Source of the DNA: Terriglobia bacterium
Lineage (GTDB): Bacteria > Acidobacteriota > Terriglobia > Terriglobales > Acidobacteriaceae
DNA length: 64,000 bases
Direction: 5' to 3'
Assembly: GCA_020073645.1 (NCBI GenBank)
Contig: JAIQET010000017.1
Coordinates: forward strand, 1 to 64,000
The notes beneath the pieces are model-generated. The model was given only the letters and a program-made list of their open reading frames with translations, made no database searches and had not been told where the DNA came from. The first letter of the stretch is position 1. The number at the start of each line of letters is the position of its first letter. A program made the translations under genes and the position numbers. This document shows positions 8,146 to 16,836 of this stretch, piece after piece.

Positions 8146-8337
8146 AGGCCTTACCTCGATTTCTTGACTTACCTAAAATTTCCCTAAGAACCTATCAACC
8201 CGGCGCGCCACGTTTTGTTGCGCAGCGCGTGACCGCGCCTCTGCCCGACGGCAATGCCCGAAACTCCAAGTTTGGTCTGGCAATCCCCCACATTGGCTTA
8301 TCTGTTTATATGTTGGTTAACCACACCTTCGTGCTGT

Positions 8338-8373
8338 AAACTTTCTTCTCCCTGCCGAAAAGAAACTTTCTTC
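8338..8373. promoter_or_regulatory. Possible enhancer-binding-protein sites
   Basis: AAACTTTCTTC occurs twice, 25 bp apart, and the second copy lies in a perfect 13-bp palindrome AAGAAACTTTCTT. The pair is roughly 290-320 bp upstream of the sigma-54-like promoter, a plausible position for NtrC-family activator sites. The regulator is not in the window. Confidence 0.3.
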
Positions 8374-8656
8374 CACGATAGACGGCACCCCGCCGGTGGG
8401 GTTAAGCTCTCTGGCTCAATTGGATGGCCGAAGCTTGCGGGCCGGTTTCCAGAATGGCTGAGCGACGTGGCTCTCCCAGCTTAAGGATGGTGGGGGCGAA
8501 GTCGAAAAGAATCGTTTCCATGGTATGCAAAACTTTGACCATTAGTCCCCTTTCGGCAACATCCTGGCAAACGTCTTGGCCCCTGGAAGCGGTGAGACCG
8601 TCAATGTTAGCAACGGTTTGCAGGTTTTTTTCCCACCGGCATTTGACGGATAGCAG

Positions 8657-8675
8657 TTGGCACCGTGGTTGCTTT
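8657..8675 (+). promoter_or_regulatory. Sigma-54-type -24/-12 promoter for EPS locus
   Basis: TTGGCACCGTGGTTGCTTT matches the TGGCAC-N5-TTGC consensus. GG is at 8659-8660 and GC at 8671-8672, the required 12-bp offset. It lies about 300 bp upstream of the first EPS gene (8973). No comparable sigma-70 site was as good. An enhancer-binding protein and RpoN would be needed for activity. Confidence 0.65.
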
Positions 8676-8972
8676 AGCTATTGTGCGTCAAGAACCTACA
8701 GGCAGGCGGTTCGGCAAATGGTCGCCGCACTTTAGGCTCGCTGACGCGGTTGGCCGCTGAGGCGGCCCGTGGGGATTCCGCGCAGTTTGCGCCTTGGCTT
8801 CGGAGCAGTGGGGCGCCGAAGCAGCGAATGTTGGGGGAGTCCCAACAAGAAGCACGTGGGGAGATCCGTTAGCAGAATTCATTGTAAGTCTGCAGGACAC
8901 GCTCTGCGGAATGCGGGGGCTGCCACCGCTATTTGTGTTGCCAGGTTTTCTGTCGCACGAGGAGAGATTCTG

Positions 8973-9740
8973 ATGAGTAGCAGGCTATTGCGAATTTCGA
9001 TTCTGGTTCTGCTGGCCTTTGCCGGAGCCGCTTACGCAGCTGGCCAGGACAAGACCGCCAAAATGGACGACCCTGCCGCGTCGCCCGCCAAGGCCGAATC
9101 TATGGCGAGCGTTTCGCCTGACATCAGCGGCAAGCAACAGCACGCTGATGCGCCGGTGCTGAAGCAGCGCGATCCCCGCTACAAGCTGACCAGGAACGAT
9201 GTCCTCGTCATCGATTTTCCGTTCACTCCGGAATACAACGAAACGGTAACAGTGCAGCCCGACGGTTTCATCAACTTAAAACAGCTGCCGGACATGCACG
9301 TCGAGGGCATGGCCACCCCCGAAGTAACGGACGCACTCAAGGTGGCGTACTCCAAGCTCTTGCATGAGCCCGTGATTACCGTCGTACTGCAGACTTTCCT
9401 GAACCCCTACTTCATCGCACAGGGTGAAGTGAAAAACCCGGGCAAGTTCCAACTGTACGGTGACACCAGCGTGGTCCAGGCGATCGGCATTGCCGGCGGC
9501 TTTACCAGCAGCGCCAAGCACTCTGAGGTATACCTGTTCCGCCGTGTTTCGGATCAATGGGTTTCCTCTCAGAAGCTCGATATCAAACAAATGCTGAAAT
9601 CAGGCAACCTGGCTGAAGACCTCCATCTGCAGCCCGGCGACATGTTGTGGGTTCCCAAGAGCGGCGTAGCCAAGCTCCTCTCGATTCAGCCCCTCATTCC
9701 GTGGAATCAGTTCCGAGTGAACTTCGGCCCCTTTCAATAA
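8973..9740 (+). CDS. Outer-membrane polysaccharide export protein (OPX, Wza-like)
   Basis: A 255-aa periplasmic/outer-membrane exporter of the capsule/EPS pathway. A signal peptide (about 1-22, LLRISILVLLAFAGAAYA) is followed by a polysaccharide-export domain beginning near YKLTRNDVLVIDF and an SLBB-type fold (YFIAQGEVKNPGKFQL... LQPGDMLWVPKSG). The start at 8973 has GAGGAG 8-13 nt upstream; an in-frame extension to 8769 is rejected because it lacks a ribosome binding site and would bury the signal peptide. It lacks the extra C-terminal helix length of E. coli Wza, as is common in shorter OPX proteins. First gene of the EPS operon, 40 bp before the Wzz-like gene. Confidence 0.85.
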   Translation: MSSRLLRISILVLLAFAGAAYAAGQDKTAKMDDPAASPAKAESMASVSPDISGKQQHADAPVLKQRDPRYKLTRNDVLVIDFPFTPEYNETVTVQPDGFINLKQLPDMHVEGMATPEVTDALKVAYSKLLHEPVITVVLQTFLNPYFIAQGEVKNPGKFQLYGDTSVVQAIGIAGGFTSSAKHSEVYLFRRVSDQWVSSQKLDIKQMLKSGNLAEDLHLQPGDMLWVPKSGVAKLLSIQPLIPWNQFRVNFGPFQ

Positions 9741-9780
9741 GCCCGAGGTAGTGACTCGATCAGCATTTAGGAGACGCATT

Positions 9781-11349
9781 ATGCAAAAAAATGGCAATGG
9801 TAATGGCTTTGAGGCGTCGAAATCGATCTCCTCGACTTTGAAACAATTTCTCGCTATCGGGTTTCGGCACCGGCAACTGCTGCGCACGGCGTTTCTGTGG
9901 AGCACCCTGGCCGGTCTGCTGGTCATCTACATGTTCGGACTGATCTGGGAGTCCGACTTCGAGATCCTGGTCAAGCATGACCGCGTCGAGCCCGCGGTGA
10001 CGCCGGACTCAAGCCCGCGGCCGCAGTTGCCCACTGATGCCTCCGCCACCACCATCGATATCACCAACGAGTCGGAGATCCTGCAAAGCGAGGATCTGCT
10101 GCGCAAGGTGGTGGACAACTGCCCCATGCTGCTCTACGGCGAACCCAAGTTCTACACCCCGTACCTGATCAAGCTCACCGGCCTCATCCCCGGCTACAAC
10201 GAGTCGCGCTATCCCAAGGCGCTGTCCAAACTGGCGTCGGCCGTGAGCCCCAACGTGATCAGCAGCACCGGCTTGATGCAGATCCAGTACACCTCCAACG
10301 ACCCGGTCCAGTCGGCGTGCGTTACCAACAGCCTGACCAAGCACTACATGGAAAAACACCTGGCGGTGAATCGCCTGCCCAAGGTATTCGACTTCTTCGC
10401 GCAGCAGACCGAAGATGCACGCAAGAAGCTGATGGCCGCAGAGGCCGCCATGCTGAATTTCGCCAAAACTCAGGATGCCGTCGCGGCGACGAGTCAGGTG
10501 ACCATCGCGGTGGACAAAGGCAGCCAGTTCGAAGCTGACCTGCACACCGCCGAGAAGAACCTCAAGGCCACGCAACAGCGCTTGAGCGAATTGCGCGTGT
10601 TGAAGTCTTCCTTGCCGCAGCGCCAGCAGACCCAACTTCGCAAACTCGACAACGCCGCTCTGCTCGCCAATCTGAAACAAACTTTGAACTCCCTGGAACT
10701 GGAGCGCACCACTCTGATCACCAAGTATGACCCGAGCTACCGCTTGGTCCAGGAAGTGGACAGCAAGATTGCGGAAACCAGGGAGGCCATCGCCCGAGAG
10801 CAGAAGCTTCCTCTGACGGACGACACCAGCGACCAAAACCCCGTCTACGAATGGGCAGACAGTCAGATCGCTTCGGCGCAGGCGGACTTGGCCACCTACT
10901 CCGCCCAGGTCTCCGCCGACAGCAGCATCGTGAAGACTTACCACGACCAGGCGGTGGCGTACGACCAGAAAGGCATCACCCAGAATGACCTGGCCCGCGA
11001 GGTATCAGCCGCCGAGGCCAATTACCTGCTCTACCTCGCCAAGCGCGAGCAGGCGCGCATTCAGGACATGCTCGATGAGCGCCGGGTTCTCAACGTGATC
11101 ATCGCCGAACCGCCGACGGTTCCAGAGCAGACCCTGTACTCTCCTCTGCTGGTGATCTTCCTGGCTCTGCTCCTCGGCGCCTTCGTCGCCGCTGGCGCAG
11201 CCTTAATTGCGGATTATCTCGATCCGTCCTTCCGCACTCCGGATGAGGTTCGGGAGTTCCTGGAAGTACCAGTGTTCGCATCGATCCCCGAGAACGGCTT
11301 CGAAGTGCCGGTCGGATCGACCAGCTCAGTTCCGAAGAACGGCAATTAA
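9781..11349 (+). CDS. Wzz/GumC-like chain-length determinant
   Basis: A 522-aa polysaccharide co-polymerase of the inner membrane. TM1 is near 38-56 (AFLWSTLAGLLVIYMFGL). A large periplasmic domain includes long heptad-rich coiled coils (about 200-420), and TM2 is near 453-478 (SPLLVIFLALLLGAFVAAG). A short cytoplasmic tail carries DPSFRTPDEVREFLEVPVFASIP, the usual link to a CpsD-like ATPase. ATG 9781 follows AGGAGACGC; the open frame extends upstream to 9751 without a ribosome binding site. The cytoplasmic kinase is a separate downstream gene, as in Gram-positive and acidobacterial arrangements. Confidence 0.85.
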   Translation: MQKNGNGNGFEASKSISSTLKQFLAIGFRHRQLLRTAFLWSTLAGLLVIYMFGLIWESDFEILVKHDRVEPAVTPDSSPRPQLPTDASATTIDITNESEILQSEDLLRKVVDNCPMLLYGEPKFYTPYLIKLTGLIPGYNESRYPKALSKLASAVSPNVISSTGLMQIQYTSNDPVQSACVTNSLTKHYMEKHLAVNRLPKVFDFFAQQTEDARKKLMAAEAAMLNFAKTQDAVAATSQVTIAVDKGSQFEADLHTAEKNLKATQQRLSELRVLKSSLPQRQQTQLRKLDNAALLANLKQTLNSLELERTTLITKYDPSYRLVQEVDSKIAETREAIAREQKLPLTDDTSDQNPVYEWADSQIASAQADLATYSAQVSADSSIVKTYHDQAVAYDQKGITQNDLAREVSAAEANYLLYLAKREQARIQDMLDERRVLNVIIAEPPTVPEQTLYSPLLVIFLALLLGAFVAAGAALIADYLDPSFRTPDEVREFLEVPVFASIPENGFEVPVGSTSSVPKNGN

Positions 11350-11396
11350 ACCTTCAGTAATCACGGCTCTGTGAACTAGGAAGCGAGGACACGATC

Positions 11397-12155
11397 TTGA
11401 GTAGAACTTTCGAGGCCCTGCAGCAGATTGAGAAGGAACAGCAGTTAGCAGCACCCTCACTGTCGCCCGCGCGACCCACTCTGGCGCCTCCGTTAGCCAC
11501 GGCTCGCCCAACCGCCAAATCGGTGCGCGTCGGCGAAGAGGAAGTCCTCAAGCTGGTGCAAAGAGTGTTCCGCTCCACCAGTCCGGACGCACCCCACGTG
11601 GTGGTGTTCTCGGGGGTTGGACATGGGGATGGATGCAGTTGGATCACGGCCAGCGCCGCACTTACGCTGGCCGCGCAAACCACTGCTTCCATCTGCGTGG
11701 TGGACGCGAACTTGCGAACTCCCTCGCTTCACCGCTCGTTCGACATCGAAAACCATTTCGGACTGGTCGAGTCCATCGCCCAACCGGGAGCCATGCGAAA
11801 TTTCGCCAGGCAGGTCTCCGGCAGCAATCTGTGGGTGCTTACCTGTGGCTCACTGGCGCCGCAGTCTCCGGCGGCCCCACTCAGTTCGGAGGGGCTGCGG
11901 GCGCGCATGGCGGACCTGCGCGCGGAATTCGATTACGTACTCATCGACACTCCGCCCACAAACCTCTACGCCGATGCCATCACCCTGGGCCGACTGTCCG
12001 ACGGAATGATCCTGGTTTTGCAGTCGAATGCGACCAAACGCGAAGCCGCCATGAAAGCCAAGGAAAGTTGCGAAATCGCGCAAGTCCGCCTTCTGGGAGC
12101 AGTGCTCAATAAGCGGACCTTCCCCATTCCTCAGCAGCTCTACGATCGGCTGTAG
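11397..12155 (+). CDS. CpsD/CapB-like P-loop ATPase, degenerate Walker A
   Basis: A 252-aa cytoplasmic MinD/BY-kinase-fold protein that should partner the Wzz-like protein. Walker A' is clear (VVDANLRTPSLH, Asp103) and Walker B is YVLIDTPP. The P-loop reads SGVGHGDGCSW (72-82), with Cys80 in place of the invariant Lys and no Tyr cluster at the C-terminus (a single Tyr in QQLYDRL). It is therefore unlikely to be an active tyrosine autokinase. It may act as a structural regulator of chain length, or bind nucleotide weakly. The start is TTG at 11397 with GCGAGG upstream. Confidence 0.8.
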   Translation: MSRTFEALQQIEKEQQLAAPSLSPARPTLAPPLATARPTAKSVRVGEEEVLKLVQRVFRSTSPDAPHVVVFSGVGHGDGCSWITASAALTLAAQTTASICVVDANLRTPSLHRSFDIENHFGLVESIAQPGAMRNFARQVSGSNLWVLTCGSLAPQSPAAPLSSEGLRARMADLRAEFDYVLIDTPPTNLYADAITLGRLSDGMILVLQSNATKREAAMKAKESCEIAQVRLLGAVLNKRTFPIPQQLYDRL

Positions 12156-12344
12156 AGCACAGGAATGCAGAAACGAGTTTTGTTAGCCAGCGGCAACTGA
12201 CCGCAGCCGGCTTGAAACAAAAGACCTCCCCAAAGCTCCGGGTTTCTCGCGTTCATCGTGGGGCCTGGGGAGTTTAGGCAAGACGCCAGAACCGATTGTT
12301 GACAGGCACCCGGAGCAATCACCTGGGACTGACGGGGCGGAGCT

Positions 12345-12881
12345 ATGCTCAACGTGGGCCAAAATCACGGGACCGGCACCACCGAGGCGCCAAACTGGTA
12401 TGCAGTTCAGACCCGTTCCCGGCACGAGAAGAAGGTGGCAGACGAGATCCACGAAAAAGGGATCAGTGCCTTCCTTCCCCTGGTCACTCGTCTCCATCGG
12501 TGGAGCGACCGGCGCAAAGAAGTACAGCTTCCGCTTTTTCCGGGTTACGTGTTCGTGCGCACCACCACTGCGCCGGAAACTCGCATTTCGGTGTTGCGCA
12601 CACCAGGTGTAGCCAGTTTCGTGGGCAGCCAGGGACGCGGAACTCCCATCCCCGACAAGCAGATCGAGGACATTCGGGCGATCCTTGACGGCAACGTCCC
12701 CTTTGAACTCTATCCCTTCCTCGAAGTCAACGAGCGAGTCCGGATTCGGGGAGGTGCGCTGGATGGCGTGCAAGGGGTCCTGGTGGCCAAGAACACGGAC
12801 CAGAGCTTGGTGGTCTCCATCGACCTGATTCAGCGCTCCATCCTGGTCCGGGTGACCGGCTATGAATTGGAAAGAATTTGA
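12345..12881 (+). CDS. NusG-like transcription antiterminator (UpxY/RfaH/LoaP type)
   Basis: A 178-aa specialised NusG paralogue. The NGN domain (about 16-110) starts NWYAVQTRSRHEKKVADEI and includes LFPGYVFVRT. A KOW domain follows (about 125-155, VNERVRIRGGALDGVQGVLV). Such proteins travel with RNA polymerase and let it read through long polysaccharide operons. Its position, third after the export genes and ahead of more than 20 kb of co-directional genes, fits that role. GGGCGGAGCT precedes the ATG. No ops-like element was identified in the preceding 189 bp. Confidence 0.85.
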   Translation: MLNVGQNHGTGTTEAPNWYAVQTRSRHEKKVADEIHEKGISAFLPLVTRLHRWSDRRKEVQLPLFPGYVFVRTTTAPETRISVLRTPGVASFVGSQGRGTPIPDKQIEDIRAILDGNVPFELYPFLEVNERVRIRGGALDGVQGVLVAKNTDQSLVVSIDLIQRSILVRVTGYELERI

Positions 12882-12983
12882 GAATTTTGGTTTCCTTTCC
12901 CCCTTTCGCGAATCACATCTCTGCTTGTCTCTTGGGGTGTGCTTCGCTCACTGAAGGTACCGAGCACTTGGAGGATCCTGCGA

Positions 12984-14402
12984 ATGGCTGACCTTGGCCG
13001 CATGGGAAAGACTAGTGTGGAGAAGACAAGAATCGCCGTATTGGGCATGGGCCACGTGGGACTCCCGACCGCGCTGGGACTCGCCGAGCTAGGCTGGGAA
13101 GTAATCGGCGCCGACTCGAATCCGGAAACCATCGCTACCCTGAAGACCGGTAAATCCTGGTTTTATGAGCCGGATCTTGAGCCTCTGTTGCAGAAGCATC
13201 TTGACTCCGGCCTGTTCATTCCAACCGATGATGTCGGTGGCGCCATCGCCTCGGCCACCGTTCTCTTCGTTTGCGTGGGCACTCCCCAGGGAGACGACGG
13301 CAAGGCCGATCTCACCCAGATTGAGAGCATTGCTCGCATGGTGGCCCGCAATCTGAACGGCTACAAGCTGATCGTGGAGAAAAGTACAGTTCCTGCCATT
13401 ACCGCCCAGTGGGTGAAGAAGACGATTGCGCGTTATGCCCGTGTCGAGCCGCGCGCCAACGGTAGCGGCAACGGCCACGGGAATGGCAACGGCAGCGCCA
13501 AGCCCGGCAAGCGTACTCGCACGACTCCCCTGCAACCTCGCTTCGACGTCGCCTCCAACCCGGAATTCCTCCAGGAAGGCAGGGCCATCGAGAACTTCTT
13601 CAAGCCCGACCGGATTGTGATCGGGGTTGAGTCCGAGCGGGCGCGCGAGCTGCTGGAAGCCATCTACCGGCCGCTGAAGTGCCCCATCGTAGTGACCAAC
13701 ATCACCACCTCCGAACTCATCAAGCACGCTGCCAACGCATTTCTCTCCACCAAGATTTCCTTCATCAACATGGTGTCGGATATCTGCGAGGCGGTAGGCG
13801 CCGATGTGGTAAATGTCGCGCGGGGCATCGGCCTCGATCCCCGCATTGGTACCGGATTCCTTTCCGCCGGCATCGGCTTTGGTGGCTACTGCTTCCCCAA
13901 GGACCTGCGCGCGTTTATGTATCTGGGCGAAGAGCACGGAGCCAACTGCGCCCTGTTGAAAGAGGTCGAGCATGTCAACCTCAAACGGATTGATATCTTC
14001 CTCAAGAAGGTGCGCAAGGCGCTGTGGGTGCCGCAAGGTAAGACTATCGGCGTGCTTCTGCCCGAACAACCTGGCCGCGTGACCTATTGCCGCACCGCCT
14101 ACGAAGCTGCTGCCGGAGCGCACGCCCTGCTGCTGCTCACGGAATGGAGCGAGTTCAAGGAGCTGGACCTCCACCGCGTGCGTGATCTGATGGAAGTCCC
14201 TGTTCTGGTGGATGGGCGCAATCTCTACGATCCGGCCGAAGCCCGCCACGCGGGGTTCGAATACCACTCCATGGGTCGGGACAGCGTGGGCCATCACTTC
14301 CCCGTGGTGTCCACGGCAAAACCCGCTCCCCGGCGCAAGCAAGCCGCCACGTTGGCCAAGGTGGACAAGACCGCCTCCAAACTCCGGGCAGTCGTGAATT
14401 GA
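12984..14402 (+). CDS. UDP-glucose/UDP-ManNAc-type 6-dehydrogenase with internal deletion
   Basis: A 472-aa member of the UDP-glucose/GDP-mannose dehydrogenase family (sugar nucleotide to uronate). Present are the N-terminal GMGHVG nucleotide fold (21-26), EKSTVPA, SNPEFLQEG, the central dimerisation helix, and the catalytic Cys303 in GGYCFPKD. Two oddities stand out. A Gly/Asn-rich insertion lies before the FDVASNPEF strand (about 153-186). An apparent in-frame loss of roughly 40 residues occurs after GKTIGVL (near 357), where the family has GLAFKPNTDD...YDP, and the sequence resumes at VTYCRTAYEAA. The missing piece is part of the UDP-binding domain, so activity is doubtful. The start at 12984 is set by GGAGG at 12970-12974. 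Confidence 0.8.
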   Translation: MADLGRMGKTSVEKTRIAVLGMGHVGLPTALGLAELGWEVIGADSNPETIATLKTGKSWFYEPDLEPLLQKHLDSGLFIPTDDVGGAIASATVLFVCVGTPQGDDGKADLTQIESIARMVARNLNGYKLIVEKSTVPAITAQWVKKTIARYARVEPRANGSGNGHGNGNGSAKPGKRTRTTPLQPRFDVASNPEFLQEGRAIENFFKPDRIVIGVESERARELLEAIYRPLKCPIVVTNITTSELIKHAANAFLSTKISFINMVSDICEAVGADVVNVARGIGLDPRIGTGFLSAGIGFGGYCFPKDLRAFMYLGEEHGANCALLKEVEHVNLKRIDIFLKKVRKALWVPQGKTIGVLLPEQPGRVTYCRTAYEAAAGAHALLLLTEWSEFKELDLHRVRDLMEVPVLVDGRNLYDPAEARHAGFEYHSMGRDSVGHHFPVVSTAKPAPRRKQAATLAKVDKTASKLRAVVN

Positions 14403-14452
14403 ACTGATCCGCCCACGAAATTCGCTTCTCCATTCATCTCTATCCTTCGCGG

Positions 14453-15796
14453 ATGATCTGTAGCGATTCAAGAATCGAGACCGGCGCGCCGCAGCCAGGG
14501 CCCGCTTGGCGGACCTCGGCGACCTCTTGGGCAGGTAAAGGTGCGCTGGCACTCGCCGATCAGGGGTTGATTGCGGCTTCCAATTTTCTGGTCGCGCTTC
14601 TGCTCGCCCGTCAGCTGGCGCCCGCCCATTACGGGGCCTACGCGCTCGCCTTCGAAGTCTTTCTGCTGCTGGCGATTTTCTACTCGTCCTTCATCCTCGA
14701 ACCGATGAGCGTTTTCGGACCCTCGGTTTACAAGAATAGTCTCCCGGAATATCTGGGTGCGATTCTCCGTGTCCACCTCTGGGTGGCGCTGGGGACCATG
14801 GTTGTGGTAGGTGGCGCGGCGTGGTTGATTCACGCCCTCGCCGGGGCCGACACGCTCGCAGTTGCGATCGGAGGCGTCGCGGTGGCGGGCCCGTGCGTAC
14901 TGCTGTTCTGGGTGGTGCGCCGCGCCTTCTATATCAAACTAGCGCCGGGTTCTGCGGTCTCGGGCGCGCTGGTGTACTGCATCGCCCTGCTGACCGGACT
15001 GCTCCTTTGCTATCGGTTGCACCTGCTCTCGCCCCTGGTTGCGTTTCTGCTCATGGCCGCGGGTGCTTTGGTGACAGCTCCCGCACTCATCGCCCGACTG
15101 AAACCTGCATGGAAATCAGTCTCCGGATCTCCCACCACGCTGGAGGTGGCCCAGCGGCATTGGACGTACGGTCGTTGGGCTTTGGCCAGTTCGGGCGCAA
15201 GTTGGGCGACGGGCGCGATCTTTTACTTCTCGTTGACGAGCTTTCACGGGTTGGCGGCAACCGGAGAACTCAAGGCCCTGCTGAACCTGTCGTCCCCGGT
15301 CAGCCAGGGTTTCGCGGCACTTTCCCTGCTTTCGCTGCCGTATGCCTCAGGCATTCACCATGCTCAGGGCCGCAGTGGCGTCAGCAAGCTGACAGAGCGA
15401 CTCACCGTTTTGTACATGGGCGGAACCGCAGCTTACTTCGCTATCCTCATCGTGCTGCGCGAACCGATCCTCCGTTGGCTTTACGGCGGGAAATATCAGG
15501 GCGTCGCCAGCCTGGTTCCGTGGGTAGCGCTGGCACTGGTGCTGCGCATCGGAGCCACGGCGCAGGCGATCCCGTTGCGCGCCGTGCAGTCGCCGTCCCT
15601 GGTTTTCGCCGCCTACGGCACATCGACCCTGGTCGCGATCATCGCCGGGATTCCAGCCACGTGGGCGTTTGGCCTGCGGGGCGCGGTGCTAGCCAGTGTT
15701 CTGGCCAGCGCCACTGCCATGATCGCCGCCTATGTCCTGTTGCATCGCAAGCTGCGCCAGCCCGAATTGGTCACTCCCGACTTGCAGGCCGCATGA
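14453..15796 (+). CDS. Polysaccharide flippase (Wzx-like membrane protein) 1
   Basis: A 447-aa integral membrane protein with about 12 hydrophobic segments in the MATE/Wzx arrangement. It starts GKGALALADQGLIAASNFLVALLLARQLAPAHYGAYALA, the typical first helices with the YG(A)YALA turn. Its role is likely translocation of undecaprenyl-linked repeat units to the periplasm. Its stop overlaps the next start (ATGA), indicating translational coupling with the kinase-like gene. A second flippase-like gene lies directly after that. Confidence 0.75.
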   Translation: MICSDSRIETGAPQPGPAWRTSATSWAGKGALALADQGLIAASNFLVALLLARQLAPAHYGAYALAFEVFLLLAIFYSSFILEPMSVFGPSVYKNSLPEYLGAILRVHLWVALGTMVVVGGAAWLIHALAGADTLAVAIGGVAVAGPCVLLFWVVRRAFYIKLAPGSAVSGALVYCIALLTGLLLCYRLHLLSPLVAFLLMAAGALVTAPALIARLKPAWKSVSGSPTTLEVAQRHWTYGRWALASSGASWATGAIFYFSLTSFHGLAATGELKALLNLSSPVSQGFAALSLLSLPYASGIHHAQGRSGVSKLTERLTVLYMGGTAAYFAILIVLREPILRWLYGGKYQGVASLVPWVALALVLRIGATAQAIPLRAVQSPSLVFAAYGTSTLVAIIAGIPATWAFGLRGAVLASVLASATAMIAAYVLLHRKLRQPELVTPDLQAA

Positions 15797-16836
15797 CGTT
15801 CACCGCAACCCAAATCGATGCCCTGCGCCAAAACGTCGCCGCTGCCCTGGACGTTCACTCGCGCCATATCACGATCGAACGCTGGGAACTCAGTCCCGGC
15901 GAGCGCTCCGTTCGCAGCTGGGGTCGTTCCCTCGGCGAACAGTTCTTCGCCAAGACGCTGCTCTGCGAGCCGTACCGCGTCATGCCTCGCATCACGCTTC
16001 CCTGGGACGATCGGGTACCTAGGCTTTCCCGTTCGACGGCCGAGCAAATCGAGATCGAGTGGAATACGACTTTCCAGCTTCGCCGGCTTGCCGGAACTGA
16101 GAACATTCCGGTTCCGATGGGCAAGTCTCTCGCCACCAAGACTATCGTGTGGCACGGCGCTAGCGGCGAAGTGCTCGACGATATGGTGAAGCGCCAGCGT
16201 CTGTTTGTACCCAGAGAGTCTGCCAGGGCGGCGCTGCTCGAAGCGGGCGTCTGGCTGCGCCGGGTGCACGACCGCTCGAGTCAACGCAGCGAGAACCTCG
16301 ATCTCGGCCATATGGTACAAGGCTTGCGAGACCGTATTCGCCAGGCGGGCCAGTCTTCCTGCCTGCACGCCACCACAGCACTGCAAGTTCTGGAATCCAC
16401 GGTTGCCGAAATCGGCAAGCCCGTGCTGAATGTTCCCGTCGTGCTCAGCCACGGAGATTTCATGATGGCCAACCTGCTCTGGAACGACTCACAACGCCGG
16501 CTGTTCATCGTGGATTTTGAGAATTTTGCGGCGGTGAACATGTGCCAGGACCTGTTGAGCCTGATCTTCGACCTGCGCTCGCAAATGCTCAATCCCCTGA
16601 TCTCAAAACGCTTCCTCCTTTCGTTGGAGAAGTCGTTCTGGGCGGGCTACGGACCCATTGCACCGAAGATTCAGGCCTTCGTCTGCGGAGTGGCCTCGGC
16701 GCGGGTCTTCTACTACCACCTGCCGCAGGCGCTGCAAAAGAGAAAGCAGAAGGGCGGGTGGGCGCGCGCCGCCGCATCCGTTTACCAGGCTTTCCTGGAA
16801 CCTTCCATGTTGGCGCGCTGCCTGGAGGCCATGTGA
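15793..16836 (+). CDS. APH/choline-kinase-fold phosphotransferase
   Basis: A 347-aa cytoplasmic kinase-like protein. The Brenner-type catalytic loop reads LSHGDFMMANLLW and the metal-binding motif follows as FIVDFENF, both characteristic of aminoglycoside/lipopolysaccharide-kinase folds. The open frame extends back to 14821, but that part is a shadow of the flippase. The ATG at 15793 overlaps the upstream stop. Located between two flippases, it probably phosphorylates a sugar or lipid intermediate of the EPS pathway; the substrate cannot be read from sequence. Confidence 0.7.
   Translation: MTFTATQIDALRQNVAAALDVHSRHITIERWELSPGERSVRSWGRSLGEQFFAKTLLCEPYRVMPRITLPWDDRVPRLSRSTAEQIEIEWNTTFQLRRLAGTENIPVPMGKSLATKTIVWHGASGEVLDDMVKRQRLFVPRESARAALLEAGVWLRRVHDRSSQRSENLDLGHMVQGLRDRIRQAGQSSCLHATTALQVLESTVAEIGKPVLNVPVVLSHGDFMMANLLWNDSQRRLFIVDFENFAAVNMCQDLLSLIFDLRSQMLNPLISKRFLLSLEKSFWAGYGPIAPKIQAFVCGVASARVFYYHLPQALQKRKQKGGWARAAASVYQAFLEPSMLARCLEAM

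Larger units (their letters stand above)
8146..8972. other. Long promoter/leader region of the EPS locus
   Basis: There is no convincing gene in 827 bp. It holds a sigma-54-like promoter at 8657-8675, a direct repeat AAACTTTCTTC at 8338-8348 and 8363-8373 that includes the palindrome AAGAAACTTTCTT (8360-8372), and about 290 nt of transcribed leader before the exporter gene. Open frames here (for example 8424-8735) have no ribosome binding site or recognisable protein. Confidence 0.5.

Noticed and set aside
11397-12155. Calling the CpsD-like protein an active tyrosine kinase
   Set aside because: The P-loop Lys and the tyrosine cluster are missing.
13089-14552. 487-codon minus-strand frame across the dehydrogenase
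   Set aside because: The plus strand carries conserved dehydrogenase motifs.
14821-15792. N-terminal extension of the kinase-fold gene
   Set aside because: It lies wholly over the flippase in another frame; the true start is the ATG overlapping the flippase stop.
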